From assembly GCF_033096445.1 (NCBI RefSeq), contig NZ_AP028155.1:438501-502500 (forward strand): a stretch of DNA of 64,000 bases, read 5' to 3'. A model generated the notes under the pieces. That model was given only the letters and a program-made list of their open reading frames with translations. It ran no database searches and was not told where the DNA came from. Position 1 is the stretch's first letter. Every line of letters starts with the position of its first letter. The translations under genes and the position numbers were made by a program. Origin of the DNA: Butyricimonas faecihominis. GTDB taxonomy: Bacteria; Bacteroidota; Bacteroidia; Bacteroidales; Marinifilaceae. Positions 25,448 to 34,402 of this stretch are shown in pieces.

Positions 25448-25945
25448 ATGTCATTATTTACACCGGAATTCGGATTAGTGTTTTGGATGCTGGTTGTCTT
25501 TTTGATTCTTTTCGGCATTCTGGCAAAATACGCCTGGCCGGCTATTGTCCGGATGATGGACGAGCGGGCTGATTTTATTGATAAAGGCGTAGAGTATGCC
25601 CGGGAGGCTAAAAGAGATCGAGAAAAGGCACAAGAGGATGCCAAAGATTTGCTGACGGAAGCCCGTAAGCAACAATTAGAGGTATTGCAGCAGACAGAAC
25701 GGCTGAAACGGGAGATGATAGCGGAAGCCCGAAAAGCGGCAGAAAATGAGGCAAAACAAGTGAGGGAGGCTGCCAATTTGTCGATAGAGCAGGCAAAACG
25801 GGAAGCAGAATTACAATTGCGTAAACAAGTGGCATCCTTGTCTTTGCAGGTTGCAGAGAAAGTGATGCGTAAAGACTTGGCTACCGATAAGAACCAAATG
25901 GAACTGATCGGTAAGTTGTTGAACGAGCTTGAAAATAAAGAGTAA
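25448..25945 (+). CDS. atpF: F1Fo ATP synthase subunit b
   Basis: A 165-residue peripheral-stalk subunit: a single membrane helix at about 8-28 (LVFWMLVVFLILFGILAKYA) followed by a long charged coiled coil. It begins nine bases after atpE and ends 11 bases before atpH. Confidence 0.95.
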   Translation: MSLFTPEFGLVFWMLVVFLILFGILAKYAWPAIVRMMDERADFIDKGVEYAREAKRDREKAQEDAKDLLTEARKQQLEVLQQTERLKREMIAEARKAAENEAKQVREAANLSIEQAKREAELQLRKQVASLSLQVAEKVMRKDLATDKNQMELIGKLLNELENKE

Positions 25946-25956
25946 AGGAGGAGAGT

Positions 25957-26505
25957 ATGGACGAAGGATTGATTGCTCGAAGGTATGCAAAGGCCGTGTT
26001 TCGATACGCGCAGGAGTTAAATGCTGCTGATGCAGTGTATGAGAAGATGAAATTATTCGAGAAAAATTATATCGCTCATCCCGACTTGCAGAAAGCTTTG
26101 TTAAATCCGTTGTTATCACCCGAGGATAAGGAAATGCTGCTCTCCACGGCTATCGGAATCGAACCGGGAGAGGCGTACATCAAGGGTATTCGTTTGTTGA
26201 TAAGAAACCACCGGGAAATGTATGTCAGGTCAATTTGCCTGATGTTTCAGAAGATTTACCGGGCTGCAAACGGGATTATCCGGGTGAAGATCATCACGGC
26301 GATGGAGTTGTCGGACGAGACGATGGATAAGATCAAAGAGTTCGTGCGGCGTCATACTGATAAGACAATAGAGTTTGTCCATAAGGTTGATCCCTCGATT
26401 ATCGGAGGTTTTATATTACAGATCGGGTCCCGACAACTAGATGCCTCGCTGATGAAAGAGCTGAAGGAGATGAGTCTCCAGTTTGGATTTTTAGATTATA
26501 AATGA
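25957..26505 (+). CDS. atpH: F1Fo ATP synthase subunit delta
   Basis: A 182-residue OSCP/delta subunit joining the stalk to F1. It starts GLIARRYAKAVFRYAQEL, has the helical N-terminal domain, and ends with the family motif VDPSIIGGFILQIGSRQLDASL. Confidence 0.95.
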   Translation: MDEGLIARRYAKAVFRYAQELNAADAVYEKMKLFEKNYIAHPDLQKALLNPLLSPEDKEMLLSTAIGIEPGEAYIKGIRLLIRNHREMYVRSICLMFQKIYRAANGIIRVKIITAMELSDETMDKIKEFVRRHTDKTIEFVHKVDPSIIGGFILQIGSRQLDASLMKELKEMSLQFGFLDYK

Positions 26506-26553
26506 ATCCTTCGGGAGGATGACAAGAAGAAGGTGTTAGCCTTGTGAGGTCGG

Positions 26554-26587
26554 AATTTAAAATCTAAAATCATTAAATCTAAAATTA
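26554..26587 (+). repeat. 34-bp repeat, copy 2
   Basis: Identical over 34 bases to 25135-25168, nine bases before the atpA start codon. The two copies bracket atpE-atpF-atpH. Confidence 0.85.
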
Positions 26588-26596
26588 TTTAGGGTT

Positions 26597-28171
26597 ATGT
26601 TGAAAGCGAATGAAATATCAGATATTTTAGAAATGCAACTCAAGGAGGTCGATACGAAGATGGCTTTCGAAGAGGTGGGAACCGTGATGGAGGTTGGTGA
26701 CGGGGTGGCCCACGTGTTCGGGCTGGATAATGTGCAGGCTAACGAGTTGCTGGAATTTGAGAACGGGGTTCGTGGGGTTGCCATGAACTTGGAGGAAGAT
26801 AATGTGGGAGTGATTCTGATGAATGCCGGTGATCGGGTGAAGGAAAATTACACGGTGAAACGTACGGGAAGTATTGCCTCCGTGAAGGTGGGAGAGGGAT
26901 TGCTCGGACGGGTTGTCAACACGCTGGGTGAACCTATCGACGGAGCCGGACCTATAGAAGGGGAATTGATACAGTTACCGTTGGAACGTAAGGCTCCGGG
27001 GGTAATCTATCGTCAGCCGGTGAAAGAACCGTTACAGACAGGGATCAAGGCGATTGATTCCATGGTGCCGATCGGACGGGGACAGCGGGAGCTGATCATC
27101 GGAGACCGTCAGACCGGAAAGACATCTATTGCCGTGGATACGATCTTGAACCAGAAAAGAAATTTCGATAACGGTGATCCGATTTATTGTATTTACGTGG
27201 CTATCGGTCAGAAAGCATCATCTGTAGCCATGTTGGTGAACACGTTGCAGGAGAGAGGTGCGATGCAGTACACTGTTGTTGTTGCGGCAAACGCATCCGA
27301 TTCGGCAGCTATGCGTTACTATGCGCCTTTTGCGGGAGCGACGATCGGAGAGTATTTTCGAGACAGTGGTCGTCACGCATTAGTCGTGTATGATGACCTT
27401 TCCAAACAGGCTGTCGCTTATCGTGAGATTTCTTTGATTTTGCGTCGTCCTTCCGGGCGTGAGGCTTATCCGGGAGATATATTCTATTTACATTCTCGTT
27501 TGTTGGAACGGGCAGCGCGAATTATATCCAGTGATGAGATGGCACAGACAATGAATGATTTGCCGGATGTGTTGAAACCCACTGCCAAAGGAGGTGGTTC
27601 ATTAACCGCATTGCCGATTATCGAGACTCAGGCAGGAGACGTGTCGGCGTATATTCCGACAAACGTTATTTCTATCACGGACGGGCAGATTTTCCTTGAG
27701 GCCGGATTGTTCAACGAAGGGGTACGTCCCGCAATTAACGTGGGAATCTCGGTATCCCGTGTCGGTGGTAATGCCCAAGTGAAAGCTATGAAGAAGATTG
27801 CCGGAACATTGAAGATCGATCAGGCCCAGTACCGGGAATTGGAGGCCTTCTCTAAGTTTGGAGGAGACATGGATTCTGTGACGGAGATGGTGATCGATAA
27901 AGGGCGTAAGAATGCTCAGTTATTGATTCAGCCCCAGCATGCACCGATGCCCGTGGAGGAAGAGATTGCCGTGATTTATTGCGGTACACAAGGGTTGTTG
28001 CGTAACGTGGAGTTGAAGCATGTAGCCGAGTTTGAGAAGATGTTCTTGGAAATATTGCGATCCAAATACCAAAAAGAGATTTTGGAGCCATTGCGGGAGG
28101 GGGTTCTGGATGAAAATGTATCTAAATTATTAGAAGAAGTGGCCACGGAAGTGGGGCAGACTTTTAATTAG
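26597..28171 (+). CDS. atpA: F1Fo ATP synthase subunit alpha
   Basis: A 524-residue alpha subunit with the non-catalytic nucleotide site GDRQTGKTS at about 169-177 and the conserved region [14 protein letters not shown], which contains the SRVG motif. It is separated from atpH by the 34-bp repeat. Confidence 0.98.
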   Translation: MLKANEISDILEMQLKEVDTKMAFEEVGTVMEVGDGVAHVFGLDNVQANELLEFENGVRGVAMNLEEDNVGVILMNAGDRVKENYTVKRTGSIASVKVGEGLLGRVVNTLGEPIDGAGPIEGELIQLPLERKAPGVIYRQPVKEPLQTGIKAIDSMVPIGRGQRELIIGDRQTGKTSIAVDTILNQKRNFDNGDPIYCIYVAIGQKASSVAMLVNTLQERGAMQYTVVVAANASDSAAMRYYAPFAGATIGEYFRDSGRHALVVYDDLSKQAVAYREISLILRRPSGREAYPGDIFYLHSRLLERAARIISSDEMAQTMNDLPDVLKPTAKGGGSLTALPIIETQAGDVSAYIPTNVISITDGQIFLEAGLFNEGVRPAINVGISVSRVGGNAQVKAMKKIAGTLKIDQAQYRELEAFSKFGGDMDSVTEMVIDKGRKNAQLLIQPQHAPMPVEEEIAVIYCGTQGLLRNVELKHVAEFEKMFLEILRSKYQKEILEPLREGVLDENVSKLLEEVATEVGQTFN

Positions 28172-28188
28172 TTCATAAAGTAAAAATT

Positions 28189-29061
28189 ATGGCATCAACA
28201 CGTGAATTGAAAGGAAGGATAAATTCGGTACATTCTTCTCAAAAGATAACCGGAGCCATGAAGATGATCTCTTCTGCCCGGTTGAGGAAGTCTGAGAATG
28301 CATTGAATCATGCCCGTCCTTACATGGAACAGTTGCAAAATATACTGGATCATATTGCAAGTGAAATTAATGATTATCAGTCTCCGTTGAGTCAGGATCG
28401 TCAGGTTCAACGGGTCGCAATTGTTATTTTTGCTGCCAATGAAGGTTTATGTGGCGCTTTTAACCTGCTATTATACAAGAAATTATTGGAGACATTACAA
28501 GAGTATGATGGTAAGGTTAAATCGCCTGTTTTCGTTTATCCCGTGGGGAGAAAGCTCGTGAACGATATAAAACGGACGAGGGGGGTGGAGGTTATGCCGA
28601 TCCCCGATCTTTTCGAAAAAAAACAATATGCAGAAGGAGCAACGGCATTGGCAGATGAATTAATTCGTCGTTTTTTGGAGAAGGATGTGGATCGGGTCGA
28701 AGTTATTTATGCTCATTATAAGAGTATGGGAACACAGATCATTAGTCGGGAGCAGTTACTTCCGTGGGTACCTCAGGAAACGAAAGCTCTTTCAGATAAA
28801 GAACGAAATAAAGTATATATTTACGAGCCGGATTGCGAAGAGATATTGGAGACGATTTATCCGTTGGTTATCCATTCCACAATGTATCGGTACCTACTGG
28901 AAAATCAGACTTCTGAACAGGCCTCTCGCATCTTGTCTATGCAAATGGCAAATGATAATGCTATTAAGTTGTTGAAAAACTTGCAGTTGGAATACAATAA
29001 GTTGAGACAACAGAATATTACGGCCGAGTTGATGGATATTGTGGGTGGGTCAATTGAATGA
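28189..29061 (+). CDS. atpG: F1Fo ATP synthase subunit gamma
   Basis: A 290-residue central-stalk subunit. N-terminal RELKGRINSVHSSQKITGAM and the C-terminal helix (EQASRILSMQMANDNAIKLL, LRQQNITAELMDIVGG) form the coiled coil that rotates inside alpha3beta3. It is the last gene of the operon, followed by a bidirectional terminator. Confidence 0.97.
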   Translation: MASTRELKGRINSVHSSQKITGAMKMISSARLRKSENALNHARPYMEQLQNILDHIASEINDYQSPLSQDRQVQRVAIVIFAANEGLCGAFNLLLYKKLLETLQEYDGKVKSPVFVYPVGRKLVNDIKRTRGVEVMPIPDLFEKKQYAEGATALADELIRRFLEKDVDRVEVIYAHYKSMGTQIISREQLLPWVPQETKALSDKERNKVYIYEPDCEEILETIYPLVIHSTMYRYLLENQTSEQASRILSMQMANDNAIKLLKNLQLEYNKLRQQNITAELMDIVGGSIE

Positions 29062-29095
29062 TTTATTTGTTTTAGAATTTGGCATGATGTTATGG

Positions 29096-29127
29096 AATTT
29101 CCTATGATGGTACTATCATAGGAAATT
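29096..29127. terminator. Bidirectional terminator between atpG and the convergent hydrolase gene
   Basis: AATTTCCTATGAT (29096-29108) and ATCATAGGAAATT (29115-29127) form a perfect 13-bp stem with a 6-base loop. It includes the last codons of the convergent hydrolase gene. A following T tract is weak on both sides. Confidence 0.65.
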
Positions 29128-30276
29128 GGCCACTCTATTAAATATCCCGGTAAAAGATTGATAAAGCATTTCAGGTGTGGCTCCCGTGTTAGTGGGAAAT
29201 GGATTTTGATGGGAATACTCGTACGGAAAATCTAATTCTTCCAATATAGTATCAACACATTTGGGACCGAGTGCCTCAATAACTCCTTGTGTTGGCATTA
29301 CCGTATCTTTTTTGAGCGTGACAATCCGTAGACGGTCTTGAATTCGCTCGAAAAATGATTCCCGGTAATTCTTCATTACCTCGGGACGTATCATCGCTTT
29401 AAATGCTTTTTCCATGAAATCCTCTTCATACAAAACGGGGAGCATTCGCTGTTCATCATTTTTTGTCAGAAAATCATTCAGAAAATAATTCTTAACTCTT
29501 CGATACGCCTCTCGGTCCATAATATCCCGGGCACTTCCGTCCATTTGGCTGAATATGGAGCCTCCACAGAAGAGGAATAGTTTACTGTCATCCAATAGAT
29601 GATCCGGGTTGGCAAGCATCAGAATCTGTGACAGGAACGCTCCGATGGAATAGGCGAAAATGTTTATGGATGAATCTTTTTCAAATAGGGGGTGTTGTCC
29701 GGTTTTTATTTCCCGGAATAACTGCCATAAATTGAACATGGACTCTTTTCCGGATATGTAAAAACGCAAAGGGGTGTCCGAGAGGCGATAACTTAATGCC
29801 ACGTTGACAAACGTGGAATTATCCAGATGTTCCACTTCTTGCTTACGACGAGCCACCCAAGGCATAAGGGCTCTCGGATTATACCAGTTACCGGGAGTAC
29901 GGTTCATGTGGAAAGCTATCGGAAACAAAATAACCGCTTTACCCGTGGCTAAGGATAAATATTCTGCCCAAGTGAGGTATTTGTCCCAGTTACGTTCGTT
30001 CAGCCCGTGTAATAACAGGATTGCCTGGTCCGTTTTTCGTGATCCTTTAGGCGTGAATATGGTATACGAAAAACTCTTGTTCTCCTGAATATTATTGTCC
30101 GGGATAGAACAAAATTCACTTGTCGGGATCAATTGCTGAAATTGCTCTATTTCATTTACTCCCATGTTCTGGATAAAATGATAAGGACGAATTTCCAGTG
30201 GTTGATCTTCTAGGATAACTTTCTTGTCATAAGAAAAAATAGCCTTTAATTGTTTTGTTCTAGTTGAGATTTCCAT
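29116..30276 (-). CDS. Alpha/beta hydrolase-fold protein (DUF6051-like)
   Basis: A 386-residue protein from the chosen start at 30276 (MEISTRTKQLKAIF); an ATG at 30315 would add a 13-residue hydrophobic stretch. AILLLHGLNERNW is an oxyanion-hole type strand and INIFAYSIGAFLSQI is an A-x-S-x-G nucleophile elbow; IRPEVMKNYRESFF and VTLKKDTVMP precede the region where the acid and His would lie. It has the size and pattern of DUF6051 proteins of Bacteroidetes, whose function is not known. It is divergent from the LytTR regulator gene. Confidence 0.7.
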   Translation of the reverse strand: MEISTRTKQLKAIFSYDKKVILEDQPLEIRPYHFIQNMGVNEIEQFQQLIPTSEFCSIPDNNIQENKSFSYTIFTPKGSRKTDQAILLLHGLNERNWDKYLTWAEYLSLATGKAVILFPIAFHMNRTPGNWYNPRALMPWVARRKQEVEHLDNSTFVNVALSYRLSDTPLRFYISGKESMFNLWQLFREIKTGQHPLFEKDSSINIFAYSIGAFLSQILMLANPDHLLDDSKLFLFCGGSIFSQMDGSARDIMDREAYRRVKNYFLNDFLTKNDEQRMLPVLYEEDFMEKAFKAMIRPEVMKNYRESFFERIQDRLRIVTLKKDTVMPTQGVIEALGPKCVDTILEELDFPYEYSHQNPFPTNTGATPEMLYQSFTGIFNRVANFL

Positions 30277-30423
30277 AGCTCTTGCGATTAATTTTAATAC
30301 AAACAAACGCCACAATTCTTTGTTTTCAAAATTAATGGTGTGTACCTAGACTTAAAGGGACAAAATCTCATATTTAGGGATGAAATTTGCTCTTTAGGGG
30401 TGAAATTTTTTACGGGAAAAATG

Positions 30424-30431
30424 TATCTTTG
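30424..30431 (+). promoter_or_regulatory. -7 promoter element (TATCTTTG)
   Basis: TATCTTTG lies 27 bases before the LytTR gene start and matches TAnnTTTG. Two copies of a short phrase, TTTAGGGATGAAATTTG and TTTAGGGGTGAAATTTT, lie just upstream (30373-30409) and could be LytTR-type direct repeat binding sites. Confidence 0.5.
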
Positions 30432-30458
30432 TTTGAAATTTATAAAAATTAGAGAGAG

Positions 30459-31313
30459 ATGAACGTGTTGACCCGAAAAATACCAGCTTACTATTACGAT
30501 AAATCAAATTTAATACGCTTGGTATTATTCACTGCTTTTTTTGATCTGATTTTTATCAATATCTACAAACCTTTCAGTTCTCTGACGTGGTATCCGGTAT
30601 CGGAATTTAAGTTTTTCATTTTTTCGAGTCTGGTCATTCTTACCGGAGTACTTGCCGTGGCGATCAGTCGTGTGATCATGTATTTTTACACGAAGAAGCA
30701 TACCCTTAATTATATCGAGTATGGCATCTGGATCGTGTTGGAAATTTTCTTTCTATCGACGTTCTACACGGTTTATTCTTGTTTTTTACGGCCGGAGAGG
30801 GACGTGATAGAAACTTTTTGGGAGGCCTCAGAAAACACGTCATTAATTCTTTTATTGCCTTATGCGATCTTGATGCTTTATTTTTCTTGGCGGGATAAGG
30901 AACAGAAATTGCAGATGCTTGAAGAGATGAAGGGAGATACCGGGGGGACGAGTGTTATTTCTTTTCGGGATGAGAAAGGTGAATTGCGTTTGTCAATCAA
31001 ACATTCGAACTTGCTTTATATCGAGTCCGCGGATAATTACGTGCAGATTTGGTATTTGAATAAAGGCGTGGTGACAAAATTCATGTTGCGTAATACTTTG
31101 AAGGCGATGGAAGAGACATTTGAAGGGACGAATGTATTGAGGTGCCATCGTTCCTATATGGTGAATTTCGAGCATGTTAAAGTGATTCGTCGGGAGAAAG
31201 ATGGAGTCTATTTGGAATTCGGGGTTGAGAAAGTTCCCGATATTCCGATTTCAAAGACTTACAGTGAGAAAGTGACGCGCTGGTTCATGTGTTATTCCTC
31301 TTCGAATGAGTAA
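30459..31313 (+). CDS. LytTR family transcriptional regulator with membrane domain
   Basis: A 284-residue protein with four predicted membrane helices in residues about 20-150 and a LytTR DNA-binding domain at about 175-280 (LLYIESADNYVQIWYLNKGV, FEGTNVLRCHRSYMVNFEHV). Such proteins may sense signals at the membrane without a separate kinase. The promoter region has a pair of near-identical 16-17-base direct repeats, suggesting autoregulation. It overlaps the next gene by eight bases. Confidence 0.9.
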   Translation: MNVLTRKIPAYYYDKSNLIRLVLFTAFFDLIFINIYKPFSSLTWYPVSEFKFFIFSSLVILTGVLAVAISRVIMYFYTKKHTLNYIEYGIWIVLEIFFLSTFYTVYSCFLRPERDVIETFWEASENTSLILLLPYAILMLYFSWRDKEQKLQMLEEMKGDTGGTSVISFRDEKGELRLSIKHSNLLYIESADNYVQIWYLNKGVVTKFMLRNTLKAMEETFEGTNVLRCHRSYMVNFEHVKVIRREKDGVYLEFGVEKVPDIPISKTYSEKVTRWFMCYSSSNE

Positions 31314-32139
31314 ATACCAATACAGACCGCCTTGCCGGGAATTATCCGGGTATGTCCAGTATTACTGGATGCTAGATCTTGAGGATGTATGTCCATCGTG
31401 TGAGCCGCATCGTCTTACACCGCAGGGATTCATGGAAATTGTTTTTTATTATCGGGATTCGTACAAGCTTATTCTGTCCGATGGAGAAGAAACTCATCCC
31501 CGGGCGACACTTTACGGGCAGCGAACCGAATTTATAGATGTTTTACCCACGGGTAGGGTGGGGCTGATGTCGGTTGTGTTTACCCCTGTGGGGGTACGGG
31601 ACATTTTGCATTTGCCTCTGAATGAGCTGACAAACCGATACGTCTCTCTGGAAGAGGTGTTGGGAAGAGAAGGGAAAGATATGGAAGAGCAAATGATGAA
31701 TCTTTCCGGTTTTGACGAACGGGTGGAGGGTTTGGAGTCATTTTTGTTAGGTCGCTTGCAGCGAAGAAATGAATTTGAGAATAACCGGATGCGGATGGTC
31801 ATGACTCGTTTATTACAGTGTCGGGGAATGTTCAATGTGGAGCAACTGGCCAGTTATGCTTGTTTGAGTAGAAAGCAATTTGAGCGTGTGTTTGCGGCTT
31901 ACGTGGGATTAATGCCGAAACAATACTTACGGGTGATTCGTTTTTTGTATGCCGTGGAATTTCGAAATCGAATGCCGGAGGTTGATTTGGCAACATTGGC
32001 ATTCCATACCGGATATTACGATGCGGCTCATCTGGCGAATGAAATTAAGGCTTTAACCGGTCATACTTCGTCAACTCTTTTTCAATTGATGTGTTTTTCC
32101 GAGGATGCAGAGAGTATTGAATGGTTTCTAGGTGCATAG
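31306..32139 (+). CDS. AraC family transcriptional regulator (DUF6597 type)
   Basis: A 277-residue AraC protein. The N-terminus YRPPCRELSGYVQYYWML is typical of DUF6597, and the C-terminal double HTH includes FNVEQLASYACLSRKQFERV and FHTGYYDAAHLANEIKALTG. The ATG overlaps the stop of the LytTR gene, so translation is coupled and the two regulators are co-produced. It has the same architecture as the regulator at 1594-2415. Confidence 0.9.
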   Translation: MSKYQYRPPCRELSGYVQYYWMLDLEDVCPSCEPHRLTPQGFMEIVFYYRDSYKLILSDGEETHPRATLYGQRTEFIDVLPTGRVGLMSVVFTPVGVRDILHLPLNELTNRYVSLEEVLGREGKDMEEQMMNLSGFDERVEGLESFLLGRLQRRNEFENNRMRMVMTRLLQCRGMFNVEQLASYACLSRKQFERVFAAYVGLMPKQYLRVIRFLYAVEFRNRMPEVDLATLAFHTGYYDAAHLANEIKALTGHTSSTLFQLMCFSEDAESIEWFLGA

Positions 32140-32208
32140 AAGGAAATAAAAGTTTTATCGGAACTGAGAATGTCTCTTTTTTCCAATAATTGAGGGGTGA
32201 TGAGGGGG

Positions 32209-32216
32209 TACTTTTG
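32209..32216 (+). promoter_or_regulatory. -7 promoter element (TACTTTTG)
   Basis: TACTTTTG, 29 bases before the VOC gene start, matches TAnnTTTG. Confidence 0.45.
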
Positions 32217-32244
32217 TTGTGTTAATCAATAAAATAAATACAAC

Positions 32245-32628
32245 ATGAAAACATTCGTAGCTTTTTTTGAGATTCCTGCTGTCAACATGGAGAGGGCAGT
32301 TCAGTTTTACGGGACGGTTTTCGGAGAAAAACTGGAGGTTGTCGAATACGGGGAAGAGAAGATGGCTTTTATTTCTTCCGGTAATCAGCAACCGATCGGC
32401 TGTATTTTTAATTTAAAAGGATACCAGCCAACCTCTAACAGTATTACGATTTCATTTTACACGGAAAATATGGATGAATCTTTAGTCTTGGTGAGGAAGG
32501 CCGGGGGAAAGATTGCCACGGAACCTTGTGAAACTTGTGAGGGATCAAAAGATTATTTTGCTTACTTTTTAGATACCGAGGGAAACCGGATCGGTTTGTT
32601 TACACGAAACATTCATCCGGGGGAATAG
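32245..32628 (+). CDS. VOC family protein (glyoxalase/bleomycin-resistance fold)
   Basis: A 127-residue single VOC module. It opens FFEIPAVNMERAVQFYGTVF and closes with DYFAYFLDTEGNRIGLFTRN, the two halves of the beta-alpha-beta-beta-beta repeat. Candidate metal ligands include the Glu near the N-terminus and at the end of each half. Many members are of unknown substrate. Confidence 0.9.
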   Translation: MKTFVAFFEIPAVNMERAVQFYGTVFGEKLEVVEYGEEKMAFISSGNQQPIGCIFNLKGYQPTSNSITISFYTENMDESLVLVRKAGGKIATEPCETCEGSKDYFAYFLDTEGNRIGLFTRNIHPGE

Positions 32629-32671
32629 TAATCCGGACGAGACGAACCATATCTTGCGGGTTGATTTTATA

Positions 32672-32856
32672 GGGCTGTCCCAAAAGTCATTTTTCAAACT
32701 CCTTCCCCCCTTCGGGGTACTCCCTCTATAAACAGAGGGAGAGCTGAAATACTCCCTGTCTTCGGCAAAAATCACCAGTTTCTCCTCTGTTTATAGAGGA
32801 GGTGGCACGAAGTGACGGAGGTGTTTTTGAGGATAAAATGACTTTTGGGACAGCCC
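32672..32856. mobile_element. MITE-like palindromic element (185 bp)
   Basis: Perfect 22-bp terminal inverted repeats, starting GGGCTGTCCCAAAAGTCA at 32672 and ending with its complement at 32856. Inside, two further hairpins read CTCCCTCTATAAACAGAGGGAG and its near copy with CTCCTCTGTTTATAGAGGAG. No ORF. Terminal repeats with non-coding filling point to a miniature transposable element mobilised by some IS transposase elsewhere in the genome. A clear target duplication was not identified. Confidence 0.7.
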
Positions 32857-32923
32857 CTTTTAATATGCTGGTTATTCGTGTTTTTTGGTTGTTGTTCTTT
32901 GAAATGAGAGTGAAATTTCTGGT

Positions 32924-33862
32924 TTAAAATGGGAGTTCTTCTTTTTTTAATCCTGTTAGTAAAAGAATATTTTCGATGGACATACCCATTTCTTTTGCTT
33001 GTTTCGCTATCGTCAAAGCCTTCTTTTTTTCTCCTTCAGCTAATCCCTCTGCCTTCCCTTCAATCAATCCTTCGGCTTTCCCCTCAACCTTCCCTTCAGC
33101 TAATCCTTCAGCTAATCCTTCAGCCTTCCCTTCAATCCAGCCGGATTGGATCACGCTGCGTTGATATTGTAGGGCGCTCAAATGTGCTTCATAGCTGGCA
33201 CGTTCTTTGGGACTAAGATTGTCAAGACGTAGTAATTCTCGGGCTTCGGATAATCCGCTAGTCTTTGTGTTGTCGGCAATTTCACCTGTTTTCAAGAAAG
33301 CTATCCATTCGTCAAGGGGAGTTTTAGCCAGTTTATCAAACTCGTTGACACGTAGCACGTAGTATTCAGGAAAAAGATCTCCGGCATTCTCACGGATGAA
33401 TTGTTCTCGTTGTCGTAAAGATAGTTTGAGGGTATCATGTTTATGAATTCCTTCGAAAGAAGTGTTCCCGTGATATACGTAGTCTTCCCCTTGTCCTAGG
33501 TCAAAGTACACGGTGTTTATGGAGTATACTTTTTTTACTTGCGAGTAGGGTTCTCCTTTTGTGATGTATTCGGTAATAGCCTTTGATACTCCATACAACA
33601 TACGATGAAAATAGTCCAGCTCCCGGTTGTTCTGTACTTCGATAATAACGAGTTCACCTTTACTGTTTTCAGCCAGCATGTCGACCCTGTTGAATTTATC
33701 TTCAGCATGTTGCTGGTTGCCCTCGCTTTCCAGCATACGATCAATTTTGATACGTTCTCCCAGTAACGTGGAGAGGAATCCCTCGAGAATCACGAAGTTT
33801 GATTTTTGTCTTAACAATCGTTTGGTTGCCCAGTCGAATCGTACATAATTTTCTCGTGCCAT
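32924..33862 (-). CDS. Rpn family PD-(D/E)XK nuclease / recombination-promoting nuclease
   Basis: A 312-residue protein from the ATG at 33862 (MARENYVRFDWATKRLLRQK). The nuclease core is FNRVDMLAENSKGELVIIEVQ, with the Asp and the E-x-Q pair of the PD-(D/E)XK fold. The C-terminal part has a run of (K/L)-AEGL-type repeats (about 235-285) encoded by a short tandem DNA repeat and a final Lys/Glu helix. Rpn relatives promote RecA-independent recombination and were formerly called transposases; no transposon ends were seen. Confidence 0.88.
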   Translation of the reverse strand: MARENYVRFDWATKRLLRQKSNFVILEGFLSTLLGERIKIDRMLESEGNQQHAEDKFNRVDMLAENSKGELVIIEVQNNRELDYFHRMLYGVSKAITEYITKGEPYSQVKKVYSINTVYFDLGQGEDYVYHGNTSFEGIHKHDTLKLSLRQREQFIRENAGDLFPEYYVLRVNEFDKLAKTPLDEWIAFLKTGEIADNTKTSGLSEARELLRLDNLSPKERASYEAHLSALQYQRSVIQSGWIEGKAEGLAEGLAEGKVEGKAEGLIEGKAEGLAEGEKKKALTIAKQAKEMGMSIENILLLTGLKKEELPF

Positions 33863-33985
33863 GGCAGATAAGTATTTTATTTGAATATATGACAAATATA
33901 CGCATAATTGTGACACGAAAGGTCACGGGCGAGTGATAATTTTTTTGATAGAGCTATCGCAAAATTTGGGACGTAATTATAGCAA

Positions 33986-34017
33986 AGAAGAGGGGAAATC
34001 CCAAGATCCCCTCTTCT
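33986..34017. terminator. Hairpin AGAAGAGGGGA / TCCCCTCTTCT
   Basis: A perfect 11-bp stem with a 10-base loop, 20 bases downstream of the leftward 38-aa gene, with CTTTG on the minus side and TGTTTT on the plus side. It probably ends the small gene. Confidence 0.65.
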
Positions 34018-34036
34018 GTTTTCCCGTAAGCATATT

Positions 34037-34153
34037 TTATTTGTGCTTTTTGTTTTTTAGAGGTGTTTCGTGTGTCGTTTCTTCGACTAAATAAGACGGA
34101 ACATCTTTTTTGTTCTTGCTTTTCTTCGGTTTTTTGTTTCCGGCTGCACCCAT
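34037..34153 (-). CDS. Lys-rich 38-aa protein
   Basis: ATG at 34153 preceded by AGGAGA, a good ribosome-binding site at about 8 bases, and stop at 34037-34039. The protein starts MGAAGNKKPKKSKNKKDVPS and ends with KNKKHK: 14 of 38 residues are lysine, with an acidic patch in the middle. A terminator hairpin follows. The strong site and terminator support real expression. The composition suggests RNA, ribosome or polyanion binding; no family recognised. Confidence 0.5.
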   Translation of the reverse strand: MGAAGNKKPKKSKNKKDVPSYLVEETTHETPLKNKKHK

Positions 34154-34373
34154 GATAAAATCTCCTATAATTTAAGTGTTAAATGTTTAAGTGATTAAAT
34201 GAGTAGAGATCGGTTATTAAAAAATAGCTGGTCCTATTCACGGACTGGATTAACAAAGGGTGTGCCAAACGGCCTGTCAGTGACACGAAGAGACGAGTTG
34301 GCGGTTTCGGATGTCGGATTGACAGTGTGCGGGAAAAAGATTTTTTAATGTTGTTGTTTCATTTTTACTTTGC

Positions 34374-34381
34374 TATATTTG
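34374..34381 (+). promoter_or_regulatory. -7 promoter element (TATATTTG) of the first ECF locus
   Basis: TATATTTG matches TAnnTTTG. Since transcription would start near 34388, the ECF sigma start must be the ATG at 34403 and not the upstream one at 34370. Confidence 0.55.
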
Positions 34382-34402
34382 TCTCGAATATGTGATCGGA
34401 AT

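Noticed and set aside
32924-33862. Insertion sequence transposase
   Set aside because: The protein is an Rpn-type PD-(D/E)XK nuclease; the nearby inverted repeats at 32672-32856 form their own closed unit and do not flank the gene.
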